Shown: positions 27,662-35,131 of the stretch, piece by piece | Numbering within the stretch: the stretch's first letter is position 1 | How the letters are laid out: every line of letters starts with the position of its first letter | Assembly: GCA_964421785.1 (NCBI GenBank) | Contig: CAYQZG010000001.1 | Location: 98,905 to 162,904 of the forward strand | Length of the DNA stretch: 64,000 nucleotides | DNA from: SKLM01 sp964421785 | GTDB lineage: Bacteria > Chloroflexota > Anaerolineae > B4-G1 | Direction: 5' to 3' | Notes under the pieces: generated by a model | What the model saw: only the letters and a program-made list of their open reading frames with translations | Databases searched by the model: none | What the model was told of the DNA's origin: nothing | Translations under genes and position numbers: made by a program

Positions 27662-27932
27662 CGCTGCTATGTCCTCGGATCAGTCGGTTTCTCAAGTGCG
27701 CCCGCACTTCGGAGTTACCCCATAGATGTGCGGCCTGCTCAATCTGCTTGTTAGATACATCTCTCACCAGTGGCTCTAGAGCTAAGAGAGCCTGATGGCC
27801 CAAGAAACCAAAGGTATCGACAATCTCGAGAAGAGACAAAGCCACTGAAGATAGGCCATTTGACTCGATCAACTCCGCCCATCGATCAGCTTGTGTCTGT
27901 TTTTCTTGCTTACCATTCACATTTAGATTCAA
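27654..27932 (-). CDS. Small helical protein, first gene of the MutL cluster
   Basis: A 92-residue mostly helical, soluble protein beginning MNLNVNGKQEKQ and containing a hydrophobic core segment (LLEIVDTFGFLGHQALLALEPL). It is the first gene after the promoter at 27976-28004, and its end overlaps the next gene by 8 bp. No Shine-Dalgarno is obvious. No family was recognised. Confidence 0.65.
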   Translation of the reverse strand: MNLNVNGKQEKQTQADRWAELIESNGLSSVALSLLEIVDTFGFLGHQALLALEPLVRDVSNKQIEQAAHLWGNSEVRAHLRNRLIRGHSSDE

Positions 27933-27975
27933 GGTGAGTATATTCGAGATATCGAAGTGCCAGCCATGTAGTCTC

Positions 27976-28004
27976 AGTATAGCACGATTTCGGGGGGGTG
28001 TAAA
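27976..28004 (-). promoter_or_regulatory. Promoter of the MutL-centred minus-strand cluster
   Basis: On the minus strand TTTACA (28004-27999) and TATACT (27981-27976) are spaced by 17 nt, with a C7 run in the spacer. Transcription would start near 27969, 37 nt before the first ATG. It lies back to back with the plus-strand promoter at 28035-28062. Confidence 0.7.
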
Positions 28005-28034
28005 GTGCGCTGGAAGATTGTCTCTGCGTGTGGT

Positions 28035-28062
28035 TTGTCAATTCTTGCTTCTATGCTATGAT
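28035..28062 (+). promoter_or_regulatory. Promoter of the zinc-ribbon/LysM gene
   Basis: TTGTCA (28035-28040) and TATGAT (28057-28062) are spaced by 16 nt. The predicted start near 28069 leaves only about 13 nt before the ATG at 28082, and it excludes the in-frame ATG at 28028. Confidence 0.65.
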
Positions 28063-28081
28063 ATCCATCGATACTAAGACT

Positions 28082-29236
28082 ATGACTGAGGAATCTGATA
28101 TCTCTCTTCCGTCTCAAGAGCCTCGCCACTGTCCTGTCTGTGGCATTCGAGTGGCTGCCAAGGCATCAGAGTGTCTGATGTGTGGGGCTTCTCTTGTAGA
28201 GGAAGAGCCTGAGCAAGACGAGGAGAAAGAACGTACGATACCGAGCTGGGTTGGGTCTGTTGCTGTGGTTGTGTTGGCCCTAGTCATCCTGGGTGCCGGC
28301 GGTTTTGGTCTCTATACGATGCTGGCCGTCGAACCCGAGCCAGAGCCGGTGGTGGTAGCAGTCACCCCCTCTCCAACATCCACGCCCGTAGCGAGCCCCA
28401 AGCCTAGTGACACGCCAGTGCCTACTTCCACTCCCACGCCTCTCCCCCCACGCGCTTATGATGTGCGAGAGGGGGAGACGTTGAGCGATATCGCCGATCT
28501 GTATGCGTTGACGGTTGAAGAAATCCTGGCTTTGAATCCCGATGTGGATCCGGAGCTCATCCAGCCGGGACAGGTGTTGCTTATTCCAGCGCCCACGCCG
28601 ACAGCGGACACCTCGCTTTCCGGTGAAGGGGATGGCTTGGAGTCGGCGCCAGGTGAGTTTGTGGTTCACGTCGTCAGTTCAGGCGAGACGTTGAGCTCTA
28701 TTGCCGAGGAATACGGTGTGCCTGTGTCCATCATCCGTACTGCCAATGACATATCGCCGGATGATGAGACGATCCGCGCTGAGCAATCCCTCGTCATTCC
28801 CTTGAGCACCCATACTCCGACTTCAACACCGACCGTCGATCCAAATGCCACGATGACACCGGTGCCATCCTACACATCACCTCCGCTGCTCTACCCGCCC
28901 GACGGAGCGGTCTTGACAGATGTAGTTCCTGTGCTGTTGCAGTGGGCTTCGATAAGCGTACTCGAGGGTGATGAGTGGTATGAGCTCTATGTGTGGCAAC
29001 CGGCGGATGACGTGGTGTCGAGTACTGTCCGCACGCGCGCCACAGCTTGGCGTGTGCCGTTTGACTTGCTACAGAAGGCCGATGGCGATGCGCCGGAGTT
29101 CCATTGGCGGGTCCAAGTGGTGCGGGAATCCGCAGATCAGGTCTATGAGGAGGCTGGTGCTCCCAGTGCAGCGTATTCGTTTGTGTGGCAAGGGCCGGCG
29201 CCGACTCAGCTGACTCCTACGATATCCGCCCCTTAG
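28082..29236 (+). CDS. Zinc-ribbon / transmembrane / double LysM protein
   Basis: I use the ATG at 28082 (384 residues) because the promoter at 28035-28062 lies over the earlier in-frame start codons. The order is a cytoplasmic zinc ribbon (CPVCG...CLMCG, residues about 16-35), one membrane helix (VAVVVLALVILGAGGFGLY), a Thr-Pro linker, and two LysM domains (VREGETLSDIADLYAL and VSSGETLSSIAEEYGV). The C terminus is a beta-rich domain (VLLQWASISVLEGDEWYELYVW) like Fn3/Ig folds. It probably binds cell-wall glycan outside while the ribbon contacts a cytoplasmic partner. The leader is very short and has no Shine-Dalgarno. Confidence 0.85.
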   Translation: MTEESDISLPSQEPRHCPVCGIRVAAKASECLMCGASLVEEEPEQDEEKERTIPSWVGSVAVVVLALVILGAGGFGLYTMLAVEPEPEPVVVAVTPSPTSTPVASPKPSDTPVPTSTPTPLPPRAYDVREGETLSDIADLYALTVEEILALNPDVDPELIQPGQVLLIPAPTPTADTSLSGEGDGLESAPGEFVVHVVSSGETLSSIAEEYGVPVSIIRTANDISPDDETIRAEQSLVIPLSTHTPTSTPTVDPNATMTPVPSYTSPPLLYPPDGAVLTDVVPVLLQWASISVLEGDEWYELYVWQPADDVVSSTVRTRATAWRVPFDLLQKADGDAPEFHWRVQVVRESADQVYEEAGAPSAAYSFVWQGPAPTQLTPTISAP

Positions 29237-29299
29237 GTCTCCTTCGAGCTTATCGATCGCGACGTTTGGCACTCAAGAGTGTCGGCAATCCTGTTGGAC

Positions 29300-29422
29300 C
29301 TACTGGGTTTTCCTCCCTTCGATGGCCTGGATGAGTTCCGCAGCAGCGGCCCGCTGCAAGAGGGTGTCGAAGGCTTGCTTGACGCAGGCTGGGCCACAGA
29401 CTATAATCCTCATTGTCATCAT
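29300..29422 (-). CDS. Possible 40-residue protein antisense to the methyltransferase promoter
   Basis: A small frame begins with ATGATGACAATG at 29422 and reads MRIIVCGPACVKQ then a helical LLQRAAAAELIQAIEGRK, which looks more protein-like than random sequence. An AGG lies 5 nt upstream of the first ATG. It overlaps, on the opposite strand, the promoter of the downstream methyltransferase. Without homologs I cannot distinguish a real small protein from chance. Confidence 0.25.
   Translation of the reverse strand: MMTMRIIVCGPACVKQAFDTLLQRAAAAELIQAIEGRKTQ
29379..29407 (+). promoter_or_regulatory. Promoter of the methyltransferase-sortase operon
   Basis: TTGACG (29379-29384) and a perfect TATAAT (29402-29407) are spaced by 17 nt, with the start expected near 29414, about 35 nt before the TTG start codon. 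Confidence 0.75.
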
Positions 29423-29448
29423 GCTGACCTGTGAATTGTGAGGCCTGA

Positions 29449-30270
29449 TTGGACACTGATCGACAACAACGCTCCGTGAATCCCGACCGTTATGATGAAG
29501 CTTATTTCCTGAGCGCTTGTGAAGGGTACGAAGAGTTCGTATCCAGTGAGGGGCGGTGCCTGTCACACCGATTGGAGCAGGCTTTCGCTGCGGCGGAGGT
29601 GACCCCCGGCATGAAGGTGCTGGATATTGGCTGTGGTCGGGGGGAGATTCTCCGTCGTTGCCTCCGCCTCGGAGCGGAGGCCTATGGCATCGACTATTCG
29701 GCTGTTGCTGCTCGAATGGCGTTTGAACTCGCCAAGGATGGTGAAGAGGCGAGGATCAGCTTGGCCGATGCCAAGATCCTGCCATTTCGGAGTGGTTCTT
29801 TTGATAGAGTATTGATGTTTGACTTGGTTGAGCACCTGTACCCATGGGAGCTGCGTCAAGCTTTGTCAGAGGCGCGACGTGTATTGCGATCCAAAGGGCG
29901 GTTGATCGTTCACACCGCTCCTAATGTCTGGTATGATCGGTATGCCTATCCTGTGGTGCGGTGGGTGCGGATTCTGATGGGAGAGGGTCACAACTATCCT
30001 CGAGACCCACGTGCCATCATCCCTGTCAACCTAGATGTTCACGTCAATGAGCAGAGCGCTTTAAGTCTGCAGCGCGCGCTGAGCGAGGCTGATTTCCGTG
30101 CCCGCGTGTGGTTAGACACGCCCCCACAAGATCGAGATGAGAGTTTCTTGTTCCAGCTTGCTCGCCACGTCTTGTTCAATTGGCCCCCTTTTCGCTGGTT
30201 CTTTGAACGGGAAGTGTTTGCGGTGGCGAGTGTCCACGATAAGAGAGATGAAAGACCGCCGTACGGTTGA
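29449..30270 (+). CDS. Class I SAM-dependent methyltransferase
   Basis: A 273-residue protein starting at a TTG (29449); an in-frame TGA lies immediately upstream and GAGG precedes the TTG at suitable spacing. Motif I is VLDIGCGRGEILRR, motif II YGIDYSAVA, and the post-motif FDRVLMFDLVEHLYPWEL matches the Methyltransf_11/23 group. The C-terminal third, with a short hydrophobic segment (HVLFNWPPFRWFFE), may touch the membrane. Its 3' end overlaps the sortase gene by 23 bp. The substrate is unknown; lipid, glycan or protein methylation is equally possible. Confidence 0.88.
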   Translation: MDTDRQQRSVNPDRYDEAYFLSACEGYEEFVSSEGRCLSHRLEQAFAAAEVTPGMKVLDIGCGRGEILRRCLRLGAEAYGIDYSAVAARMAFELAKDGEEARISLADAKILPFRSGSFDRVLMFDLVEHLYPWELRQALSEARRVLRSKGRLIVHTAPNVWYDRYAYPVVRWVRILMGEGHNYPRDPRAIIPVNLDVHVNEQSALSLQRALSEADFRARVWLDTPPQDRDESFLFQLARHVLFNWPPFRWFFEREVFAVASVHDKRDERPPYG

Positions 30271-31219
30271 TGAACTATCTATAGAGGAGCTGGAGGAGCT
30301 TCTGCGCCTCCGCAAACGACAGGAGCGTTTGCGGCGTCTGCGCGAGCGTGACAAGGAGGCAGCTTCCCTGGATCCGCTGGCCCAAGCAAGACCAGGCGGC
30401 CCTTCTAGTCCCTCGCTACCCAAGGCACACCGACGGTTCCAGGACACCGGCGCTACGATGCAGTATCGGGCTCGTACCGTGTCCGACCCGGCCGAGGGCA
30501 GATGCGCGGAGGGAGCTCCAGAGCAGCGTAGTTTCCGCATTCACTGGAGCTGGCTGCGCGATAAGGGCTTGCTTGTGGTTGAGTTAGGGGTATTGACAGC
30601 GTTGATCCTTGTCCTGGTCGGTTCGCTGGCAACCTTGCGCGAGATCAACCAAACATCCAGTCGCGCACAGGTGTTGCCGACCCTGACACCAACCCCGCCG
30701 ATTCAGGTGGTGTTGCCGGGCGGTCATACCCCACCGGACTCGCCAGGGGGGCCTGCTCCGGCGGAGATCCCGGCTCACCTGCAGGATCTGGTGGGTGCTA
30801 TTACGCCATTGCCCGTTCCAACAGCTGGGCCGGAGCAGGCGACTCGTATTCAGATCCCGGTTATCGGCGTGGATGCGCCCGTGGTGGAGGGGGATGACTG
30901 GGAGACGCTCAAGCGGGGGGCGGGGCATCACCTCGGTAGTGCAAATCCTGGCGAACGAGGCAACTGTGTTATATCAGCTCATAATGATATCTTCGGCGAG
31001 ATCTTCCGTGATTTGCCGGACCTTAGTTTGGGTGACGAGGTAATCGTTCACACAGCAAGCCGGCCTTATCGCTACGTTGTCACGCAGAAGCGCATCATTG
31101 AGCCGACCGAGGTAGATGTGATGGAGCCTACATCTTCTTCAATTCTGACGCTTGTCTCGTGTTATCCGTACGGTATTGATACGCATCGTATTGTTGTCGT
31201 TGGAGAGTTGAAACCATAA
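30248..31219 (+). CDS. Class D-like sortase with cytoplasmic coiled-coil extension
   Basis: About 323 residues from the ATG at 30248 inside the end of the methyltransferase gene. Residues 1-40 form a charged helix (IEELEELLRLRKRQERLRRL). A membrane helix lies at about 105-130 (GLLVVELGVLTALILVLVG), and the catalytic sortase domain occupies the last 140 residues. The catalytic residues are visible as His245 (ISAHND), Cys305 (LVSCYPYG) and Arg314 (THRIVV). Sortases cleave a C-terminal pentapeptide and transfer the protein to an amine acceptor. The pattern S-C-Y-P-Y-G with late Arg fits class D or E. The candidate substrate in this window is the MPDTG protein at 19940-20437. Confidence 0.9.
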   Translation: MKDRRTVDELSIEELEELLRLRKRQERLRRLRERDKEAASLDPLAQARPGGPSSPSLPKAHRRFQDTGATMQYRARTVSDPAEGRCAEGAPEQRSFRIHWSWLRDKGLLVVELGVLTALILVLVGSLATLREINQTSSRAQVLPTLTPTPPIQVVLPGGHTPPDSPGGPAPAEIPAHLQDLVGAITPLPVPTAGPEQATRIQIPVIGVDAPVVEGDDWETLKRGAGHHLGSANPGERGNCVISAHNDIFGEIFRDLPDLSLGDEVIVHTASRPYRYVVTQKRIIEPTEVDVMEPTSSSILTLVSCYPYGIDTHRIVVVGELKP

Positions 31220-31232
31220 AGGAGGAGTAGTA

Positions 31233-31475
31233 ATGGCCAGAGATTCACGTCAAAGTAAGGAGAAAGACATCCGGCTTTCGGAGGCTCAGATGAGGCGTCC
31301 AGGGATGGAGAATACCGCTAGCTCCAAATCTGTTGACGCTTCGAGTTCGTCTCCCGCGCAGATGTCCGAGCTGGCGCAGGAGTATCACTACGTCTTGGCG
31401 GATCTCAGGCGTATCGGCGTCATAGCGGTCGTGATGCTGGGGGCGCTTATTGCCCTGGCGCTCTTGTTGCCTTGA
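31233..31475 (+). CDS. Small single-span membrane protein after the sortase
   Basis: An 80-residue protein with a strong AAGGAGGAG site. A hydrophilic Ser-rich N-terminal half is followed by HYVLADLRRIGVIAVVMLG and a terminal hydrophobic helix ending LALLLP. It starts 13 bp after the sortase stop and is cotranscribed. It has no sorting motif. Accessory function to the sortase is possible but unsupported beyond position. Confidence 0.75.
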   Translation: MARDSRQSKEKDIRLSEAQMRRPGMENTASSKSVDASSSSPAQMSELAQEYHYVLADLRRIGVIAVVMLGALIALALLLP

Positions 31476-31497
31476 CGTGTGTGCCTGGACGGCAGTT

Positions 31498-32322
31498 TCA
31501 TTCTGAGGCGGCGTCAGGTGGAACGAGCGAAGGCGCTACGTACACCATCTCTAATGTCCACGAGATTCCCCAGTGGAGCACAAGAGCCAACCAGAGGTTC
31601 TGTGTGTGAAGGAAAAGCATACTGCTGACCACGGCAAGCGCCCCTCGTGACAGCTGGGACCAAGCCTGACCCGGGTGGCGCAAGCCCTCGCGCCACGCTG
31701 GGTTGACTGTCGCCTCCAGCGTGATCAGAGCTAACCCCATCCAGGTTCCCCAGTACGGGCCAAGGGCTACGATGGGTGCGTTGCGGTAGAACGCCCAATG
31801 TACTTCGCGATAGATTGCCTCTCGTGCGGTTTTCCACCCTCGTCCCTCGGCGCCTCGCCCCCCATTGTTGGTCTTGGAGATGGCTTGACGGTGGGTGAAG
31901 GTAGCTAGAAGGAGCAGACCCCCAGAACTGAGGCCCAGCAATGCAGCCCATCCCAGATCATGGGCCCAGTCAGACCAATTTGCGCCCAGCGATGTGCTTC
32001 TGCTCGTGCCCGCCGGGGGCGGCAATGCCAGCCGCTGTAGGCCAAGAAGACGGCTGACGACGGCGTCATGCCCCCAGAAGAGGGCGGCGGAAGGCAGTCC
32101 CACGTAGTAAAGCAACCGAAGCCCTTGAAAGAGAGAGGGTGCGAAACGCCAATTGGCAAGTCCAAAGACGATCCTCTCCGCCAAGCTCTTGACCGTCTTA
32201 GGTTCCTCTGCATCAACCCAAGGAGAGAACAACCATGCGAGGTTGGTCCAAAGTATCGCCAGAAGTAAGGATCCCCCTAGCCAGAGCCAGGCTTCTTGCA
32301 CAATCGTGTCGGGAGAGGACAC
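31498..32322 (-). CDS. Integral membrane protein, weakly CPBP-like
   Basis: A 274-residue protein with about six hydrophobic segments. The segment AREAIYREVHWAFYRNAP and the late HTQNLWLALVLHWGISW resemble, in degenerate form, the EExxxR and HxxxN motifs of CPBP intramembrane proteases, but the paired glutamates are not both present. I therefore leave the function open. Its ATG lies directly after the stop of the histidine kinase gene with no gap, suggesting cotranscription. Confidence 0.65.
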   Translation of the reverse strand: MSSPDTIVQEAWLWLGGSLLLAILWTNLAWLFSPWVDAEEPKTVKSLAERIVFGLANWRFAPSLFQGLRLLYYVGLPSAALFWGHDAVVSRLLGLQRLALPPPAGTSRSTSLGANWSDWAHDLGWAALLGLSSGGLLLLATFTHRQAISKTNNGGRGAEGRGWKTAREAIYREVHWAFYRNAPIVALGPYWGTWMGLALITLEATVNPAWREGLRHPGQAWSQLSRGALAVVSSMLFLHTQNLWLALVLHWGISWTLEMVYVAPSLVPPDAASE

Positions 32323-34089
32323 TTACGTTCCTTCACTCAGTGGGACAGTCAGCCTGACTTTTGTGCCCTCGTCAAGCCCTGAGGCTATCGATAGCTCTCC
32401 ATTCGTCATCTCAGCCCGCTCGTGCATATTGACCAGGCCTAAGCTGCCTCGCCTATCATACGTCATCTGCACGGCATCAACGTCGAATCCTATTCCGTCA
32501 TCCTCAACCTCGGCGACGAAAGCCTGTTCTCCCCGAAGATAGAGCCGCACCCAGATGCTCTCTGCTTGTGAGTGTTTGCGCGCATTGGAGATAGCCTCCT
32601 CGACAATGTAGAAGACAATGCCTTGCGTTTCTTGATCGAGTGTCCCCTCCGCTGCGGATTCGGCCTCCAGCCTTATGACTGTGTCATCTGTCTCCGCCAG
32701 TTTGCTGATATACTGTTCCAGAGCTGCCCTAAGTCCTTGGGTTTCCAGAATAAGGGGGCGCAGTGTAAAGAGCATATGGCGAATCTGCTTCGTCGTCCGG
32801 CGAGCCAGATCCTCGATCTTTTGCAGTTCTTCGGAGACCTGATCTGTCCTACTGCCATTCTCTATCAACTTCCGAACGAAGCTGACCTGCATAGCGATTG
32901 ATGCGATGCTCTGTGTTGGGCCGTCGTGGAGGTTTCGGGCCAGTTTCTTGCGGGCATCCTCCTCGACTGCTACGATGCGTTCTTTTTCTTCACGTAGGTC
33001 CTGATACAGCTGGGCGTTCTGAAGTGCGACAATGGCCTGGTTGCAGATGGCAGTGAGAAGATTGACCAAGTTCTCTGTATAAATGTCTGGTTCGGAGTTG
33101 CCGAAGATCACGACTCCGAAGCTCTCAAACCCAGCGCGCAGCGGCACAACGATGGCTTGCTTGCAGCTGTGTATGCCAATGAGCTTGCTCAACTCGGGAT
33201 CATCGGTAGGGTCGTTGACGACAACGGCTTCCGCCGTCGTCAGCGCGTCGGCCAGTGCACCTTCCTTTCCCTGGAGGACGATGTTACGGTCCCGCGTTGG
33301 TAGATGTCTTGAAGCGACAATGCGCAGGTCACTGTGGGCGAAGAGAAGCACTGCGCCCATCTGGCTTGCCTTATCTCGGCCTAGTTCCTGCATGCCTTTC
33401 TCACCTACCTCAAGGACGGCCCTCAAGACCTTGCTGTAGTTCAGCGTTGCACTGAGCGTGCTTGCCAGTTCAAACGTGAGCCGTGAGTGCTCACGGGCAG
33501 CACGGAGCTTGCGACGTTCGCTATCTATCTTGTCTTGCTGACTCCGGGCTGCGCTCTTCTTCGTCTCCTCGGATACGAAGCTGCTGACGACGGCAGCTAA
33601 CAGCAGTATCAGGGAGAAGACGATAAAGGAAAGGATATTTGACCATGAGCTGGGGAGCGAGACGAAATAGACGCCGCTAACGAAGCTGGCAATGACGGCG
33701 AGAGCAATGATCAAGCTGATAGGTTGCGAGAAGCGGTGTACCGCCGTGAGGACGGGGAAGAGAGCGAAGAACAACAGCGGGCTGGCAAGACCCCCTGAGC
33801 TAAGAATCAGCCCCAGGGTTAGAAGTGTATCCAGTACGAGTGTCAACAGCGGTAGGACGTGCGAGGCGGAGCTGTGCGAAAGGAAGAACAGAACGGCGGC
33901 ATTGTAGAGTACCGCAGTGCCGAGGAGTAGAACCTGTGGGAGCAGTCTGTCGGCTTTGGGGATGCCTCTTGGCGACGCAAAGACATCCAAAAAGACCACG
34001 AGAGCAGCACCGATGAGCAGCAACCAACGCAAGTTGCTAATCACCCAGCCTACCTGAAACCAACGTTTGGTCGTCTCTTGCGCGGGCAT
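32323..34089 (-). CDS. Membrane sensor histidine kinase (GAF, HisKA_3, HATPase_c)
   Basis: About 588 residues from the ATG at 34089, chosen for its GGAAGG site 5 nt upstream. Five to six N-terminal helices (residues about 10-185) precede a coiled coil, a GAF domain (about 235-360), the phosphoacceptor region ARNLHDGPTQ (His near 387), and an ATPase domain with YIVEEAISNARKHSQAESI (N box) and DDGIGFD (G1). This is the NarX/DesK-like HisKA_3 subgroup, which normally pairs with a NarL-type regulator. No response regulator is adjacent, so it is an orphan within this window. Confidence 0.92.
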   Translation of the reverse strand: MPAQETTKRWFQVGWVISNLRWLLLIGAALVVFLDVFASPRGIPKADRLLPQVLLLGTAVLYNAAVLFFLSHSSASHVLPLLTLVLDTLLTLGLILSSGGLASPLLFFALFPVLTAVHRFSQPISLIIALAVIASFVSGVYFVSLPSSWSNILSFIVFSLILLLAAVVSSFVSEETKKSAARSQQDKIDSERRKLRAAREHSRLTFELASTLSATLNYSKVLRAVLEVGEKGMQELGRDKASQMGAVLLFAHSDLRIVASRHLPTRDRNIVLQGKEGALADALTTAEAVVVNDPTDDPELSKLIGIHSCKQAIVVPLRAGFESFGVVIFGNSEPDIYTENLVNLLTAICNQAIVALQNAQLYQDLREEKERIVAVEEDARKKLARNLHDGPTQSIASIAMQVSFVRKLIENGSRTDQVSEELQKIEDLARRTTKQIRHMLFTLRPLILETQGLRAALEQYISKLAETDDTVIRLEAESAAEGTLDQETQGIVFYIVEEAISNARKHSQAESIWVRLYLRGEQAFVAEVEDDGIGFDVDAVQMTYDRRGSLGLVNMHERAEMTNGELSIASGLDEGTKVRLTVPLSEGT

Positions 34090-34491
34090 AAGGGCCTTCC
34101 ATATAGTGCCACGTGTCATCAGGGTGGCGATGGTGCCCAAACACCAACGAAGCCGCGGCCTTCGAATGGGTTTTTCCCCCTCCAAGTAGCCACGGCTTTG
34201 AATCAGTGGGTGGGCTCAATAGGCCTTGGCTTTCTCGGAGCTCCTACGACGTGAACGCAACACCGGCAAGAGAAATCGTCTCTTCGATCACAGCGCCCGC
34301 CCGAGCGCCCCACCGAGCCTCTGAGCACACGCGAATACCGCTACGTTGACGGTGAGTGCGGTGGTTAACCACCGATGAGCACGGCTTTCCCGCACTCAAA
34401 TCGCCAGACTCGCGGCTGGTTCCATCGACAAAGCTCCCCGTATACCAGCCGGCGAGCTTCAGGGCTCAGAAGCACCCAGCAAGTCAAGAAG
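34090..34491. other. Structured 400-bp gap between the kinase and the XRE regulator
   Basis: No convincing ORF is present. The region holds the palindrome and stem-loop cluster at 34364-34400 and several GC-rich stretches. It is the leader and promoter region of the kinase gene on the minus strand. No clear sigma-70 promoter and no known riboswitch consensus were recognised. Confidence 0.45.
34364..34400. repeat. 16-bp perfect palindrome nested in a larger stem
   Basis: CGGTGGTTAACCACCG (34369-34384) is a perfect palindrome. The flanking GAGTGC (from about 34364) is complementary to GCACTC (ending near 34399), so the palindrome is nested in a second pairing. On the minus strand GAGTGCGG-GAAAG-CCGTGCTC forms an alternative stem. 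The element could be a dimeric operator or part of a structured leader of the histidine kinase mRNA. Confidence 0.5.
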
Positions 34492-34851
34492 TCAACTAGA
34501 TGCCACACTCAGTTGCTCCTGTTCCTCCAAGAGCGTTCGCATGATCAGTAGGATGCGCCGGCGCTCATCCTCTGGTAGCTGATGAAATAGATAGAGGGCT
34601 TCTTTGATTCCAGGCGAATCCTCAGGGGCATGGGGCAGCAAACCAGCCTCGCGGAAGATCCTCTCCGGAGGGATGTGCAGTACCTCGCCCATTTTCCGAC
34701 AGAGATCGGAGCTAGGATTACGTTTGCCGCTCACAACCCTGGAGATTGTAGATTCACTCACCTCGCAGCGCCGAGCGAACTCGCGCATCGACCAGCGTCT
34801 GTCGTCTAGTTCCTCCAACAACCACTTTCCAAAAGCAGATCTCTCTGTCAT
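34492..34851 (-). CDS. XRE-family transcriptional regulator
   Basis: A 119-residue protein starting at the ATG at 34851, which has GGAG 8 nt upstream and overlaps the stop of a 40-residue ORF by four bases (ATGA). The helix-turn-helix is clear (MREFARRCEVSESTISRVVSGKRNPSSDLC, about residues 20-50). A C-terminal helical region (ALYLFHQLPEDERRRILLIM) probably mediates dimerisation. The regulated genes are unknown; autoregulation is plausible given its own promoter at 35072-35100. Confidence 0.88.
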   Translation of the reverse strand: MTERSAFGKWLLEELDDRRWSMREFARRCEVSESTISRVVSGKRNPSSDLCRKMGEVLHIPPERIFREAGLLPHAPEDSPGIKEALYLFHQLPEDERRRILLIMRTLLEEQEQLSVASS

Positions 34852-34970
34852 CTCGGTGTCTCCGTTTGCATCTTGCAGACTATTTCTCTGCACTGCTCAA
34901 GGTCTGCGTGCATGTCATCAACGTTCATCGGCCTTCGGGCGATGGGTTCGAAAGGAAAGGGCTTGCCCAT
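34848..34970 (-). CDS. 40-residue ORF translationally coupled to the XRE regulator
   Basis: From the ATG at 34970 the frame reads MGKPFPFEPIARRPMNVDDM and then a helical segment with DLEQCREIVCKMQTETPR, ending at a TGA that overlaps the XRE start codon (ATGA). It lies fully inside the 214-nt leader expected from the promoter at 35072-35100, which explains that leader. It could be a small protein (antitoxin-like or a coupling ORF). No homolog is known to me, and the Shine-Dalgarno is weak. Confidence 0.5.
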   Translation of the reverse strand: MGKPFPFEPIARRPMNVDDMHADLEQCREIVCKMQTETPR

Positions 34971-35071
34971 CTCGAGTGTACCCTATCAACCGAAGCACCA
35001 GTCAGCTCTAGAGCCTTTTTGGTCAGGCTCAGACATAGGCCGAGAATCGCAACAATCCTAGGTCAACCGTC

Positions 35072-35100
35072 ACTATACAAGATTTCTCAGAACGTGTCAA
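35072..35100 (-). promoter_or_regulatory. Promoter of the small ORF-XRE operon
   Basis: On the minus strand a perfect TTGACA (35100-35095) and TATAGT (35077-35072) are spaced by exactly 17 nt, the best promoter match in this part of the window. Transcription starts near 35065. Confidence 0.8.
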
Positions 35101-35131
35101 GTTCCTCGACCACCAGACCAGCTGGTCAGCC

